Shown here in pieces: positions 45,690-57,650 of a DNA stretch of 64,000 nt. The notes under the pieces were generated by a model, which made no database searches, was not told where the DNA came from, and worked only from the letters and a program-made list of their open reading frames with translations. Positions within the stretch are counted from its first letter, which is position 1, and the number at the start of each line of letters is the position of its first letter. The position numbers and the translations under genes were made by a program. The DNA is taken from positions 1,190,501-1,254,500 of the forward strand of contig CANTUV010000056.1 of NCBI GenBank assembly GCA_947685225.1. Direction: 5' to 3'. Origin of the DNA: Garcia nutans (Eukaryota > Streptophyta > Magnoliopsida > Malpighiales > Euphorbiaceae).

Positions 45690-46140
45690 TAAAAAAAAAT
45701 GTCAGTTTATATTTTTAATTTTATTTAACAAAATAGTAAATAAATTATCACAATAAAGAGTCAAATTATAAAAACAAAATGGAATATAGTATAAATTTAT
45801 TTTTATCTCCGTGCAAAATATGAAAATAGTTTTATTTTTTTAATAAATAAAGTTTCTTTTGTATTCACTTAGAGAAATTGAATGAATAAAACCTACCACC
45901 AGAAGAAAGGGCGGAAACAGAAGCAAAGAGGCAAGACAATTGAAAAATAAATAGTCAAAATTCCAGAATAAAAGAAAAGGTAAGCACTACAGTATAATTA
46001 GAAGAAAATTTGAGCCAATTATTTAGTTTTAAAATAATAAAAAAGGAAAAAGATAGATGAAGATGGCAAATATATATTAATTTACACTTTACAGTAACAT
46101 TTATAGTTGAGCAAGTCAAAAAAATCTCTATAATTTCATT
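45690..46140. repeat. second copy of the 41,800-42,230 segment
   Basis: Collinear with 41,800-42,230 but followed by unrelated sequence instead of a copy 1-3 type PR-10 promoter. Confidence 0.75.
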
Positions 46141-47129
46141 TGACAAATTAAATAGCAAGTGGGAGATAGCATAAGATTAAACTTAGTCAGATCAAGTAGA
46201 AATTATGACATGTATCGTTTTCTGCCCCAAATTTCTTTGATTATAAGTAAAAAATATTCAATCTTTCTCACAATGCATACAAGCAAACCATGCGTACATA
46301 TATATATATATATATTTGTATATAAGTTATACCAAATCCTAAGCATATTAATATAAATTCTTGAATAGTGTATATTCTCTTAGTAATAAATTCAAATTAA
46401 TTTTTTTCTCGATACTAATAATACTCAAAAAGAAAAAATAATGATAATAATCCCTTATGGATTTGATGGGTGATGCACTAATATGTTGAATAATTTTTTT
46501 TTTCAAAAAGAAAATGTAAAACTTAATTTTCTAGTTGATATTAATTGATGATTAGCACCAAATGATAATATTATATATATAATTGTCACGTGAAACTTAA
46601 AACATATATTACAATAAGAAAAATTCTTATTCTTTTATAAATTAAATAAATCACATATTGATATTTTAAAATTTTATTACGAATTATGAATAGTGTTAAT
46701 ATAAATAACAATACTCAATATATATATATATAATAAATTATCTATTAATTTTTTGTCGATTAATGATATTGAAATCATAAGTAAATTGAAAATTTTCGAA
46801 TTTAAATTTGAATAATTAAATTTATCAAATAAATAAATAAATAAATCTTTCCCCTCAATATTATTGTAACTAGAAAAAGATAATCTAGGTCAATATATCC
46901 ATAAATATTTGTCCATTTCATATATGGGACACTAAGTGGAATAATGCTTATAAAAAACAAAATAAGGCATCATTTGATTTGCCTAGTGATCTCAGAAAAA
47001 AACTAAAAATACTAATTCAACTCTTTTAACACAAACTTGACCTATAAATAGCATTTCTTGTTTTAATATTTCCCAAATCACAAAGACACAGAAATTTAGT
47101 TAGTAGTCTACAGATAATTTTATATCATA

Positions 47130-48104
47130 ATGGGAGTTGTGACTTATGAAATGGAGGTTGCCACCACAATTCCCCCAGCCAGGATGTTCAAGTCATTTGT
47201 ACTTGAAGCCAGCACCCTCTTTCCCAAGGTCTTGCCTCAGGCTATCAAGAGTGTAGACATTCTTGAAGGTGATGGAGGGCCTGGTACCATCAAGCAAATC
47301 AGCTTTGGTGAAGGTAATTAATTAATATTTTCAATTCTCACATATATATAGCGTTGTGCATCAGTCAGAACTTAGAACATATATATCTAAATTTGACTAA
47401 TGAGTCTTAAAAATATCAAACTGAACTTAGCTGAAATTATATATTTTCAATAGACCTGCATATTTTTTATTTTTTGATTAAGACAGAGTTCAATTAGATG
47501 GAATATATTAAAGTTTAGTAGTCGAATGGAAAAATGAACTCCAACCCGCCTAATCGATAATAACTAAATTTATTTTGCAAATCCAAACTGATTTCAATTT
47601 ACATCTCACTCTGAATTGATATAATTCGACCTCAACTATTCAATTTGGTCGGGCTAAAAAATCTATGCTGCCCTACTTATATGATTAAATTTTAAAATAA
47701 AACAATTTTTAACACTAATGTATTGTATTCTAATATGTATGACAAAACAATAAGATATCATTGAGGAAGTTTCTTATTATCTAATTATTAATTGAAATTG
47801 CAACTTTTCAGGTAGCCATTTCAAGCATGTGAAAGAAAGGACAGATGAAATAGACAAAAACAATTTATCATATGCCTACACATTGATTGAAGGCGATGTT
47901 TTGATGGGAAAACTTGAAAAAATTACTAATGAAATTAAGTTCCAGGATTCCCCTGATGGAGGATCCATATGCAAATCTATTAGCAAGTACTATACAATTG
48001 GAGATTTTGAGCTCAAACAAGAGGAAATTAAAGCTGGAAAAGAGAAGTCCATGGGATTGTTCAAGGCTGTTGAAGCGTACCTCTTAGCAAATCCTGAAGC
48101 TTAA
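47130..48104 (+). CDS. PR-10/Bet v 1 family protein (copy 4, intact)
   Basis: Exons 47130-47313 and 47812-48104 join in phase 1 to 158 aa, the classic PR-10 length. Landmarks: MGVVTYEMEVATTIPPARMF, Gly-rich loop GDGGPGTIK at about 47-55, YAYTLIEGD, SPDGGSICKSISKYYT, and the ligand-cavity helix EEIKAGKEKSMGLFKAVEAYLLANPEA. It is clearly diverged from copies 1-3 and closest of all copies to the canonical birch-allergen-like form. TATAAATA lies about 80 bases upstream. Tail-to-tail with the copy 5 pseudogene: the two stop codons are only about 73 bases apart, so their 3' ends likely overlap. Confidence 0.95.
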
Positions 48105-48177
48105 TTAATTTGGCTGTTTAATTAATAATAATAATTCGTTTATTAAGCCAAATGCATTGTTATCCTTTTTGTGGGTA

Positions 48178-48612
48178 CTATTGCTTGTAGTCTTGATAAT
48201 GGATGATCCTCCAATTGGAAGAAGACTTTATTTTCATTTCACATGAAATTTTCTCAAATTTGTCCATCCGTGGCTCCTCTTCAATAACACTGTAACAGTG
48301 GGTGAAATTATCCGTCTTTGTTGCTTCAATTTTTGTCTTAATGCACTTGAATTCACAACCTGCATATAGAAAACAACAAATTATGTTAGTTATATAGTAA
48401 TTAATTAAGTGATTAAAAACTAATTAACCTTCTGCAAAAGTAGTTCTTTTAATGGTTCCAGGGCCTCCATTTCCTTCAATAATGTCTGCACTCTTAACAA
48501 CCTGAGGAATAAGATGAGGAATTACCGAGTCAGCTTTAAGAACAAAGACCTTGAACATCTTTGTTAGCGGAATTGAAGTTGTAATTTGCCTCTCAAAAGA
48601 CAAAACGCTCAT
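48178..48612 (-). pseudogene. PR-10/Bet v 1 truncated pseudogene (copy 5)
   Basis: Exon 1 (48612-48429) is intact: MSVLSFERQITTSIPLTKMF to loop GNGGPGTIK and FAEG. Exon 2 starts at 48359 with a good acceptor and phase (GCEFKCIKTKIEATKTDNFTHC...). The frame shifts near 48,215, where the family S-x-x-G-G-S-I-I-K-T-T-S segment is visible only in another frame, and stops at TAG 48,178-48,180. The C-terminal helix (about 40 residues) is missing. In the shifted frame the match fades after TTSN, so repairing the frame would still leave it truncated. Confidence 0.8.
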
Positions 48613-50138
48613 CCTTGAAGTGTCTTTTGGAGGGTTAGGAGAGACAGGAAATCGAATATCGATCTATTAATTAAAAAACCAAATCAATTATAAGTCTATT
48701 GTCCAAATCTTGTTAATTGTAAAATTTGGATCAATGACATAAACTTGAAGTTTTTTTTCCCGAGCGTTTGCCCATACCGGCTGAAAATTGTTCGTGGATG
48801 TATTGGTTAGAGAATACATGCACTTGAAAATATTTTATATTTAATTCAGAAATTAAATCAAAAGAATTTTGCATTTAATTCAGAGAAGACATACTTGATA
48901 ATTAATGAACACACACACACACATATATATATATTTGTAAAGAAATTTTACCTTAACAGTCTAAATTATCTCTGTACATAAAATAATTTTAGAGAAACGA
49001 TTTTAAAAGGAAAAATAACTTGAAAGCCTAATAAGAAAGTGCCTTATTAAGACAAAATTTGAACAAGTCTCTATTTAATTTTCGTTTAAAAAAATAAAAT
49101 TACGTGATTTGCGGCTTCTTAACCCGTGATTAGTCAATGAAGTCAGCCTTCTTATTTTTATTTTTGTCTCATCCAGCTCACAGGAAAATAAATTAGCATT
49201 TTCCATATAAATAATCTGAAGTGAGGAATTAACTTTCAACAAAAAAAAAAGAAAAGAGAAAAAGAAATAATTAAGCTGAGGCTACTATAAGATTGGTTTA
49301 TTAGAAATTCATATTAATTAGAATTGATTTTTTTTTAATTTTATAATGATTTAATTATAATTGCTTGCTTCAGTTCAAAAAAAAATTATAATTGCTTGCT
49401 AAATTTCCATATATATACTCTGAAATTTTAAATGAATTTTCAAGCATATAATCTATATTAATAAAAACAACAACAACATATTAATATATGACTGAAATCA
49501 CGGATTAATCTTCATCAAATTCTTTACATAAATTTTAACAAAGTTTTGCAAAAAGAATTAATCAACAGTAATTAGCATTTAGTTAAGTCTTCTTGTGAAA
49601 TCCTAAATAATTTTCTCTCATTAAAATATGAAAAATATTAGTTTTTCCATAGAGAAGTACTTTTCTTATTTTGTCGATCACTAATAATAAAGTACAAAAA
49701 ATTTAAAATTTATTTAATTTGTCCATGGCTAATATTAAAGTACAAAAAATAGAAACTATAAGTTATTTAATTAAATTCGAGTTCAATTGGAATTAAAGTT
49801 ATTTGGAAATTTAAATTTTATTAAAATTTAGAAAATCAGAAAGCACAAATAAAGAAAGCATTCACTCATATATAGATGAAAGGAAAATTTAGAATAAATA
49901 GCACACGAAATACAAGCCACCCATAAACAGAGCATGAGTCGATTATTACAACACCAAAATTAAATTAATTTTGGTCCTGAATAAAGAAAAACAAAAAAGA
50001 AAAAAAGAAAACTAATTATTGGTAAAAAGAAAACTATAGAAAACCAATATTCAAATGGCAGTACACAACAAAACTATAGAAAACTTAATTAATTAATTAG
50101 AACATTATTGCTAAATAAAAATATATATTTTAATTTTT
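48613..50138. other. AT-rich spacer between PR-10 copies 5 and 6
   Basis: No gene is supported. An AC/AT microsatellite is at about 48,908-48,935. 49,680-50,138 is the 3' flank of copy 6 and is repeated as 55,390-55,831, the 3' flank of copy 7. Confidence 0.6.
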
Positions 50139-51230
50139 TTAGACATTAGGGTTTGCTAAATAATAAGCTTCAGTTGCCTTAAATATTCCAACCACATTTT
50201 CTTCTCCTTTTTTAATCACATCGGAATCAAGCTCTGCATCACCTTTTGCATAGTACTTGTTGATGAACTTGGTTACGGAACCTCCATCACCAGAAGCCAC
50301 CATTTTACTTTCATAAGTAACTTTTTCAAGTGTAGGGAGCCATGGCTCACCTTCAATTGCTGTGTAATTGTATATGAAATTGGCTTCATCTACTAAATCA
50401 ACCTTGTGCTTTAAATATTTAATGTCCATTCCTGCATGTCCAAATAATAAATCATACTTAATAATTTAATTAATAAAATTATGTGTTATTACTTCATAAT
50501 ATTTATTTTTAATTATAACCTCTTTATATCTGTGTTCTAATTGAAAATTTCTGATATATATACATAAAAAATGTAAAGGGATTTCTTAAAAAATTTCCAA
50601 AATAAAATTATTTTTAAAAATATAACTTTTCATCTCGTAATTTCAAAAATACCTTTTGTCAAAGATATACATCTAGTATATATTTAGTATACTAAAGATA
50701 TACTCCATATATTTAAAAATATATTTTTTAAAAATATTACTTTTCAACTCTTAATTTCAAAAATATCATTTTTCAAAGATATATTTCTAGTGTATATCTA
50801 ATATACTAAACATATATTTCACTTTCAAAAATATTACTTTTTTAATTTTTAATTTCAAAAGTGTTGCTTTTTAAAAGATACACGTCTTATAAATATATAA
50901 TTTACAAACTGTATATTTTACTTTTAAAGATATATAACTAATATATACTTGGTATATTAAAAATATATCAAAATAGTTATAAATGTAATATATAGTGTAA
51001 TTATTTGAATGATATACATAATAATTAATTAAATTAAACTTACCATCAGCAAAAATAGTTTTCTTAATGCTTCCAGCTGCAACTCCATCTCCTTCAAGGA
51101 TCTCAACATTCTTTATGAACTGTGAAAGAATCTTAGGAGCAAAATTCTGAGATTCAACGACAAAAAACTTGAACAACTTGGCTGGAGGAACTGCAAGAGC
51201 GATTTCGCTCTCAAAAGTAAGAACACCCAT
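50139..51230 (-). CDS. PR-10/Bet v 1 family protein (copy 6, intact)
   Basis: Exons 51230-51044 and 50431-50139 on the minus strand, phase 1 junction, 159 aa. Starts MGVLTFESEIALAVPPAKLF; C-terminus VVGIFKATEAYYLANPNV. The loop reads GDGVAAGSIKK rather than GDGGPGTIK, with one extra residue and fewer glycines. Other landmarks are kept: YNYTAIEGE, SGDGGSVTKFINKYYAKGD. TATAAATA (minus strand, 51,373-51,380) lies about 145 bases upstream. Very similar to copy 7, so the two form a recent tandem pair of a separate PR-10 subgroup. Ligand unknown. Confidence 0.94.
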
Positions 51231-52981
51231 TATATAAATATATATATATATATATGAAAGTCTCTGCAAAATATCAAAACAATAATGAAGAAGATGATAT
51301 ATATTATATGTATGTATATATATATATATATCTTTAAGTTGTGTTTGGCAAAATGGAGTGGGCTAAGAGAGGTATTTATAGAAAGAATTTTCTTCAAGGT
51401 TTTGTGTGAAAGCGGGATTTGCATTTAAAAGGTCAAAGAAAGAATGCTATATTTTAAGAATATATATATACATATAATTCCAAACTCATCATGACAAATT
51501 GTTCCATTTAAAATTATCCGATCAGCATTAGTTTTTGAGCATTATATAATATGGGAAATGAGAGAATCAAACTTGGACCTATCTAAAAGATGTATACTTT
51601 GTGTTAGGTTATTCTTATGAATATATTTGATTAGCTTTATTAATATTTAGCTTTTTTTTTCTACAGTGATTAATTCTCTCGCTGGCTTATAAACACCTGA
51701 AAGGGTGAGACAATTGGCCCAAAATTTTAAGACCGCTCCATCTCCAAAGCCAATGATCAAACTCTTGATCTTTATTTAAGAATGAATGAGTTCGTACCAC
51801 TTAACTACACCCTTCAAATTAATATTTAGTCTTTTATCTCTTCAATATTCAGTCAAATTAATTAATTATTAGTCAATCTTCTGTCTGCAACTGTAATTCT
51901 CTCTAGAAAATTATGAAATATGATATGAAATTAAGGAATTGCCACAGCCAATACAATGCAACGAATAAATTGTTGTACTATCATTTAGTACTAAATTGAT
52001 AAATTTATTTATGTCTATACTGGGTCACATTATTTAATATAATTTTCAAATTAATATTATTTTTATATAATATTCATTGAAGAAAAATACAATGGATATG
52101 ATCAAGAGATATTTAGCTTATATGATGAGTAATTTATTTTTTCCTTGTTGATCTGGAATATTATATAGAGCTTATAATATTCCGTTTATAAAAGAGGGTT
52201 CTTTGTTTTTATTAGTATTTCAATCTAAATGATTTGCATTTGACTGAATTAAAAAAATTAATTTAATTTTGAATGTGAAATATATTACTTCAAACACTAA
52301 AAAAAATTATATTTATGGGATTTATTTTTACCAAAAAAAGTAATTATACAATCGTAACTTAATTGTGTTATACTATTATAACAAAATTTCTATTAATAAA
52401 AAAAATAATTTTGAAAAAATTATTCTGAAAAAAGCTAAAAAATTTCAATCAATTCAATAAAAAAATATAGAAGGCGGCAATCACGAATTTCTCCATATAT
52501 TTAAACGATAAAGTTAAAAGAATTACTAATAGATTTATTGGTTGGCGGCCTATTTAGTCAGTCAATGGACGGATAAATAAATAAATAAATACATGCATGT
52601 TATATATAAACAAATTTAAAATAAAATAAACAACAATAAGCTCTAATTTAATAATATTTGAGTTGTATCCAAATTAGATGTGAATTTGAACAGTCTATTG
52701 CAACTAAATTAATAATGAAAAAGAATTTTAAAAAGAATTTTGACAGATAAAAATTAATGACAGCCATCACTTGCTTGTCTCTTTTTTATTTTTGATGGAT
52801 TTTTAATGTTCAAGTGAAATAGGAATTTTGTGATTCTAACTTTCATTTCTAAGGATGAAATATGATGGTTTTTGTCAAAATCGATTGAATTTTTATTTTT
52901 CATAATCTAGTGAAGATTTGGTAGATTTTTATAAGTGATAGTGATGTTTCAATTAGAGAGCCTTAGGAATTTAATAGAGTA
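51231..52981. other. upstream region of PR-10 copy 6
   Basis: No gene is supported. 51,231-51,420 is the promoter and leader, with (TA)n runs. About 52,346-52,900 is the first copy of a segment repeated at 57,134-57,650 and 58,345-58,950. Confidence 0.6.
52346..52900. repeat. PR-10 upstream segment, copy 1 of 3
   Basis: Carries the shared phrases TTGTGTTATACTATTATAAC, AATTTCAATCAATTCAATAA, GGCGGCAATCA and CATCACTTGCTTGTCTCTTT, present in the same order at 57,134 and, more diverged, at 58,345. Confidence 0.8.
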
Positions 52982-53172
52982 TGAAGAGAATTAAAGAAAC
53001 CGATAGAAAGTATACATATTGGAATTAGGAGCAGAATGATAAACTCCTTCTTCTATATTAATTCGCAGCAAAATAGGTTACATATATATTCAAAAGAAGT
53101 TATAACTAACCTATTCTAAAGGGAGTTGTTACAATCTGTTACAAGATGCACATCCGATATATATCCTTTACA
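52982..53172 (-). repeat. 3' LTR of the chimeric element
   Basis: 191 bases, TGAAGAGAATT...CCTTTACA on the plus strand, with the C-rich complement of a polypurine tract directly to its right. Confidence 0.88.
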
Positions 53173-53182
53173 CCCCCCCCCC

Positions 53183-53580
53183 TCAAGCTGGTGGTGGGGA
53201 GAAATCAACCAACCCAAGCTTGGAGACAAAAGTGCAATAAGAATGTGAGGGCAAGGACTTCGTGAACATGTCTGCGAGCTGCATATTTGATGGCAAATGC
53301 GGAGTGCTGATCAAACCCGCTTGCAATTGACTTCGAACAACGTGGCAATCGATGTCAATATGCTTAGTACGCTCGTGAAAAACGGGATTGGCCGCAATAT
53401 GAATGGCTGCCTTATTATCACAATGAAGTGGAATTGGTCGGTCAATGTGGATGTGAAAATCAGTTAAAAGAGAAGTTAACCACTGAAGTTCGCATACAGT
53501 AGATGCCATTGCTCGATATTCGGATTATGCCGAGGATCGACTAACCGTTGATTGCTTCTTTGTCTTCCATGAAAACAACA
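53183..53580 (-). pseudogene. copia RNase H fragment
   Basis: Minus-strand reading gives K-K-Q-S-T-V-S-R-S-S-A, then a stop codon where the family has Glu, then S-E-Y-R-A-M-A-S-T-V-C-E-L-Q-W-L, H-C-D-N-K-A-A-I-H-I-A, R-T-K-H-I-D-I-D-C-H and D-M-F-T-K-S-L. These are copia RNase H motifs. One in-frame TAA near 53,523-53,530 breaks it and no reverse transcriptase precedes it. Confidence 0.88.
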
Positions 53581-53820
53581 TCTTTGGAAACAAGGATGGA
53601 CTTGGTGGTTAAACAATAGAGTTTAAAAGCCTTTTGATTTTGAGCATAACCCAACAAAGCACAAAGGAAAGCTCGAGGATCAAATTTCTGTTTATGGGGT
53701 ACAGTGTTGGTAGCATAACAAAGACATCCAATGGTGCGAAAATAGCTATAATTTACCTATTGCAGCCGTTCATAAGGAGTTTTCCAATCCAGACTTTCTG
53801 ATGGCAATCGATTGGCGATA
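53581..53820 (-). pseudogene. copia integrase C-terminal remnant
   Basis: Minus-strand frames show G-C-L-C-Y-A-T-N-T, H-K-Q-K-F-D-P-R-A, L-L-G-Y, K-L-Y and S-K-D-V-V-F, the post-core region of a copia integrase, with at least one stop. It is joined directly to the RNase H block near 53,570, so everything between was deleted. Confidence 0.7.
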
Positions 53821-54020
53821 TGTTGAGAATTTGGGCCCTGAGAGCCATTAGTTAATTTATCAATTAGTCAAATTCATTTATTATTAATTGGCTTATAATA
53901 AGTTGGGCTCACCTTATAATCAAATTGACTTAAGCCAATTTGTAGAAATTCCCCTCCTTATTATAAGCCTTTCAATTCTTTTATTTTTAATCAATGTAGG
54001 ATTACCCCACAACCTTTACA
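53821..54020 (-). repeat. foreign LTR-like block inside the chimeric element
   Basis: 200 bases with TG...CA ends (TGTTGAGAATTTGGGCCC to CAACCTTTACA), followed on the right by CTTCCCCCTCAAG, the complement of a polypurine tract. It does not resemble the outer 191-base LTRs except for their shared TGTAAAGG start on the minus strand. The short interior from here to the primer-binding site has TRIM-element proportions. Confidence 0.6.
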
Positions 54021-54146
54021 CTTCCCCCTCAAGTGGCAATTCGGCCACTTGATAAGTATCGACGGCCCAATCCGGGTCCGTCAGGGTACAGTAATTCGAC
54101 CCTCATACTTCGGGTTCGGATCCCAGCTCGACAGGCTCTGATACCA

Positions 54147-54337
54147 TAAAGAGAATTAAAGAAACCGGTAGAAAATATACATATTGGAATTAGGAGCAGA
54201 ATGATAGACTCCTTCTTCTATATTAATTCGCAGCAAAATAGGTTACATATATACACAAAAGAAGTTATAACTAATCTATTCTAAAGGGAGTTGTTACAAT
54301 ATGTTACAAGATACACATCCGATATATATCCTTTACA
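54147..54337 (-). repeat. 5' LTR of the chimeric element
   Basis: 191 bases, same length as 52,982-53,172 and similar with scattered substitutions. Borders the primer-binding site on its left. Confidence 0.88.
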
Positions 54338-54342
54338 GAGTA

Positions 54343-55831
54343 TAATTGAGTTGAATTCGAGTTCAAATTTACAAGCGATCAATTTTATTTTAATAAAACA
54401 ACACACATAGAATAATGACGGTACATCTCACAAATAAAATGTAGAAATTTTTATTGCCAAACCAAAATTTGTCCCTAAAAGAAATAAAAGAGCAAGATTT
54501 TCAGCATTTAGCTGAACCCAATTTAATTAAGCATACATAAGATAAGCTCACTTTTTATTATTTTTTATTTTCTATTTTCAACCCTATACAATTAACTCTA
54601 TTTTTCCTCAACAATAATATGAACCTTAGTGGCATTCTTCTCTCCTATTTAATATTTGTACTTTTGCCTATAAATACCAATATCTATATCAAGAAAATTA
54701 TCTCTCCTGTGTGTTTTTTGTCTTCTTCTCTATTGCCGGGTCTATTAGCATTTCAATATTCTTGTTGTTCTGCTCCCAATTCTAAAATTCAGAAGTCTAT
54801 TCTATCATGGAAAATACTTACATTCCTTGCAAATAATTCTTAACACCGGTGTTATCCTAATACAGAATTCATACTTATATATATATATATATATGTATAA
54901 TTTTAATATTACTTTGCAACAATAATGATGACGGGGATAAGGTGATCCCAGCTCTTGTAGCTCAAGTTCGGTGTTACTATTGTCGTAGCTCTCTTATCTA
55001 CAAGACAAAAGAGGATGGAGGATTGGGTTCCTCAGAGGAGACTCCGATGTCTAAATTAAAAGTCGATTGCTCTGAATAAAAGAGAGAAAGAGACATAGAA
55101 AGAAGGAATCATAGAGAATGAAACCCTTTTATTTATGGAGGTAACCCCTATTTATAGTTTGTGTAGAGAGTTAATGTCTGGGCTTTATCAGCATAATTTG
55201 CAAATAAGTGTCTATCAGATATATGGAGCTCAGTGTCTGTCGAATGTATGAGTGTCTGTCGAATATATAGAGTTTGGTGGGACTAAAAGTGTTCGGAACG
55301 GAGGTCTACTATATTGCTGAGAGAACGACTATGAGAATGACCGGATACGGAGCTCGGTAAATTGAGAAGTAACATCAAATAACAAAGTATAAAAAAATAA
55401 AATATGTTTAATTTATCCATCGCTAATAATAAAGTGCAAAAAAGAAAAAAAATATTTACATATAAATTTTATTTAATAAAGTTGGAATTTGAAACAGAAT
55501 GAAAATTATTTGTTTATACTGTTTGAAAATTAAATATTATTAAAATTTAGAAAATTAGAAAGCAAAAATAAAGAAATCCATCATTAATAAGGAAAATTTA
55601 GCATAAATATAGAAAACATAATACAAGCCACTTATTAAACACAACACGAGTAGATTTTTGTAAGGCCAAAACTTAATTTTGGACCTGAACAGAGAAGGGG
55701 AAAAAAAGCAATAAAAAGATAGTAAGTTCTTAGCTGAACCAATATTCAAATGATAGTACACAAGAAATTTAAAACTATAGAAACCTTAATTATTAATTAG
55801 AACATTATTGACATAAATATTTTTAAATTTT
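54343..55831. other. spacer between the chimeric element and PR-10 copy 7
   Basis: No gene is supported. A (TA)n run is near 54,875-54,893. 54,920-55,375 looks like an LTR-type repeat (listed separately). 55,390-55,831 is the duplicated PR-10 3' flank. Confidence 0.5.
54920..55375 (-). mobile_element. possible LTR fragment of a non-coding retroelement
   Basis: A less AT-rich block with GACGGGGATAAGGTGATCCC, CAGAGGAGACTCCGATGTC, AAAAGAGAGAAAGAGACAT and ACCCCTATTTATAG in sequence. This wording is familiar from LTRs of large non-coding plant retroelements, where the run before TATTTATAG is promoter-proximal on the opposite strand. No second LTR and no target duplication were found. Confidence 0.35.
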
Positions 55832-56947
55832 TTAGACGTTAGGGTTTGCCAAGTAATAAGCTTCAGTTGCCTTGAATATTTCAACTGTATTATCTTCAGC
55901 TTTCTTAATTATATCGGCATCAAGCTCTGCATCAGCCTTTGAATAGTACTTGTTGATGAACGTGGTGATGGATCCTCCATCAGCAGAAGCCACCATTTTG
56001 CTTTCATAAGTGATTTTTTCAAGTGTAGGCATCCATGGCTCACCTTCAATTGCTGTGTAATTGTATATGAAATTGGCTTCATCTACTAAATCAACCTTGT
56101 GCTTTAAATATTTAACGTCCATCCCTGTATGTCCAAATATAAACAATATAATTAATTTATTGAAAATTATATGTTATAATTACTTCATAATTTGTTGAGA
56201 TAACTAGATTTAATTTTAATTAACCTATTTATAGCTTTGGTCTAATTGAAAATTTCTTTTAAAATATCGCTTTCCAATTTTTAATATCAAAATACCTTTT
56301 TTTTTTAAAAAAAAAAAAGTTACGACTAGCATAATTTTTAACATAGTTCATTTTTTAAAATATTTTTTTTCAAAAATATCTCTCTTCAATTTTTAATTTC
56401 AAAAATATCATTTTTCAAAAATATATATATGTTATTCTCTAGTATATTAAAAACATACTCTACTTTCAAAAATACCATTTTTCAAAAATATATGTCTAGT
56501 ATATATCAAATATCCTAAAGATAACTTCATTTTCAAAAATATTATTTTTTAACTTTTAATTTTAAAAATATTATTTTTCAAAAATATACATCTCATATAT
56601 ATCTAGTATACCAATGGTGTACCCCACTCTCAGAGTTATACACCTAGTATATATTTTTAATATATTAAAAATATACCAAAAGAGTGAGGCATTTAAAAAA
56701 AATAAAAAAGTGATATATAGTGTAATTTTATAACAATTAATTTAAATTAATTAAACCAACCATCTGCAAAATTAGTTTTCCTAATGCTTCCAGCTGTAAT
56801 TCCATCTCCTTCAAAGATCTCAACATTCTTTATGAACTGGGGAAGAATCTTAGGAGCAAAGTTCTGAGATTCAACGACAAAAAACTTGAACAACTTGGTT
56901 GGAGGAACTGCAAGAGCAATCTCACTCTCGAAAGTAAGAACACCCAT
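55832..56947 (-). CDS. PR-10/Bet v 1 family protein (copy 7, intact)
   Basis: Exons 56947-56761 and 56124-55832 on the minus strand, phase 1 junction, 159 aa, same length and start (MGVLTFESEIALAVPPTKLF) as copy 6. The loop reads GDGITAGSIRK, the same one-residue-longer form. Exon 2: YNYTAIEGEPW, SADGGSITTFINKYYSKAD, VEIFKATEAYYLANPNV. TATAAATA on the minus strand at 57,073-57,080, about 130 bases upstream, in the same context as copy 6. Differences from copy 6 are scattered substitutions with the frame kept, so both look functional. Role as for other PR-10 proteins; ligand unknown. Confidence 0.94.
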
Positions 56948-57133
56948 TATATAAATATATATAAAAAGTCTCTGCAAAATATCAAAATAATAATGAAGAA
57001 GATGATATATATTATATGTATGTATATATATCCTTAAGTTGTGATTGGCAAAATGCAGTGGGCTAAGAGAGGTATTTATAGAAAGAATGAGCCTCAAGGT
57101 TTTGAGCAGGATTTGCAAAAATCTATTATACAA

Positions 57134-57650
57134 TCTTTACTTAATTGTGTTATACTATTATAACAAAATTTCTATTAATAAAAGAATAATTTTGAAAAAA
57201 TTATTCTGAAAAATGCTAAAAATTTCAATCAATTCAATAAAAAAATATAGAAGGCGGCAATCATGAATTGCTAATAGATTTATTGGTTGCCGGCCTATTT
57301 AGTTAGTCAATGGACTGATAAATAAATAAATAAATAAATACATGCATGTTACATTGCACTAAATATATATAATCAAATTTAAAATAAAATAAACAACAAT
57401 AAGCTCTAATTTAATAATATTTGAGTTGTTTTCAAATTAGATGTGAATTTGAACAGTTTATTGAAACTAAATTAATAATGAAAAAGAATTTTAAAAAGAA
57501 TTTTGACAGATAAAAATTAATTACAGCCATCACTTGCTTGTCTCTTTTTTATTTTTGATGGATTTTTAATTTTCAAGTGAATTAGGAATTTTGTGATTCT
57601 AACTTTCATTTCTAAGGATCAAATATGATGGTTTTTGTCAAAATCGATGT
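57134..57650. repeat. PR-10 upstream segment, copy 2 of 3
   Basis: Closely matches 52,346-52,900 until the sequence TTTTTGTCAAAATCGAT, where similarity ends in both copies. Confidence 0.8.

Larger units (their letters stand above)
43395..47129. other. AT-rich spacer between PR-10 copies 3 and 4
   Basis: No gene is supported over 3.7 kb. It holds the 3' flank of copy 3 (to about 43,800), two copies of the AT-rich repeat (43,890-44,640 and 44,800-45,600) and the second copy of the segment first seen at 41,800-42,230 (45,690-46,140). The copy 4 promoter with TATAAATA at 47,043-47,050 follows. Confidence 0.6.
52982..54337 (-). mobile_element. chimeric, internally deleted copia-type LTR element (1.36 kb)
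   Basis: Two 191-base direct repeats (52,982-53,172 and 54,147-54,337), flanked by the 5-bp target duplication GAGTA (52,977-52,981 and 54,338-54,342). On the minus strand the order is: LTR, primer-binding site (54,135-54,146, matching TGGTATCAGAGC), a short leader, a polypurine tract, a different 200-base LTR-like block (53,821-54,020), an integrase tail remnant, an RNase H fragment, polypurine tract (C-run 53,173-53,182 on +), LTR. Reverse transcriptase is absent. The right LTR has lost its terminal G (TA for TG). It cannot be autonomous. Confidence 0.88.
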
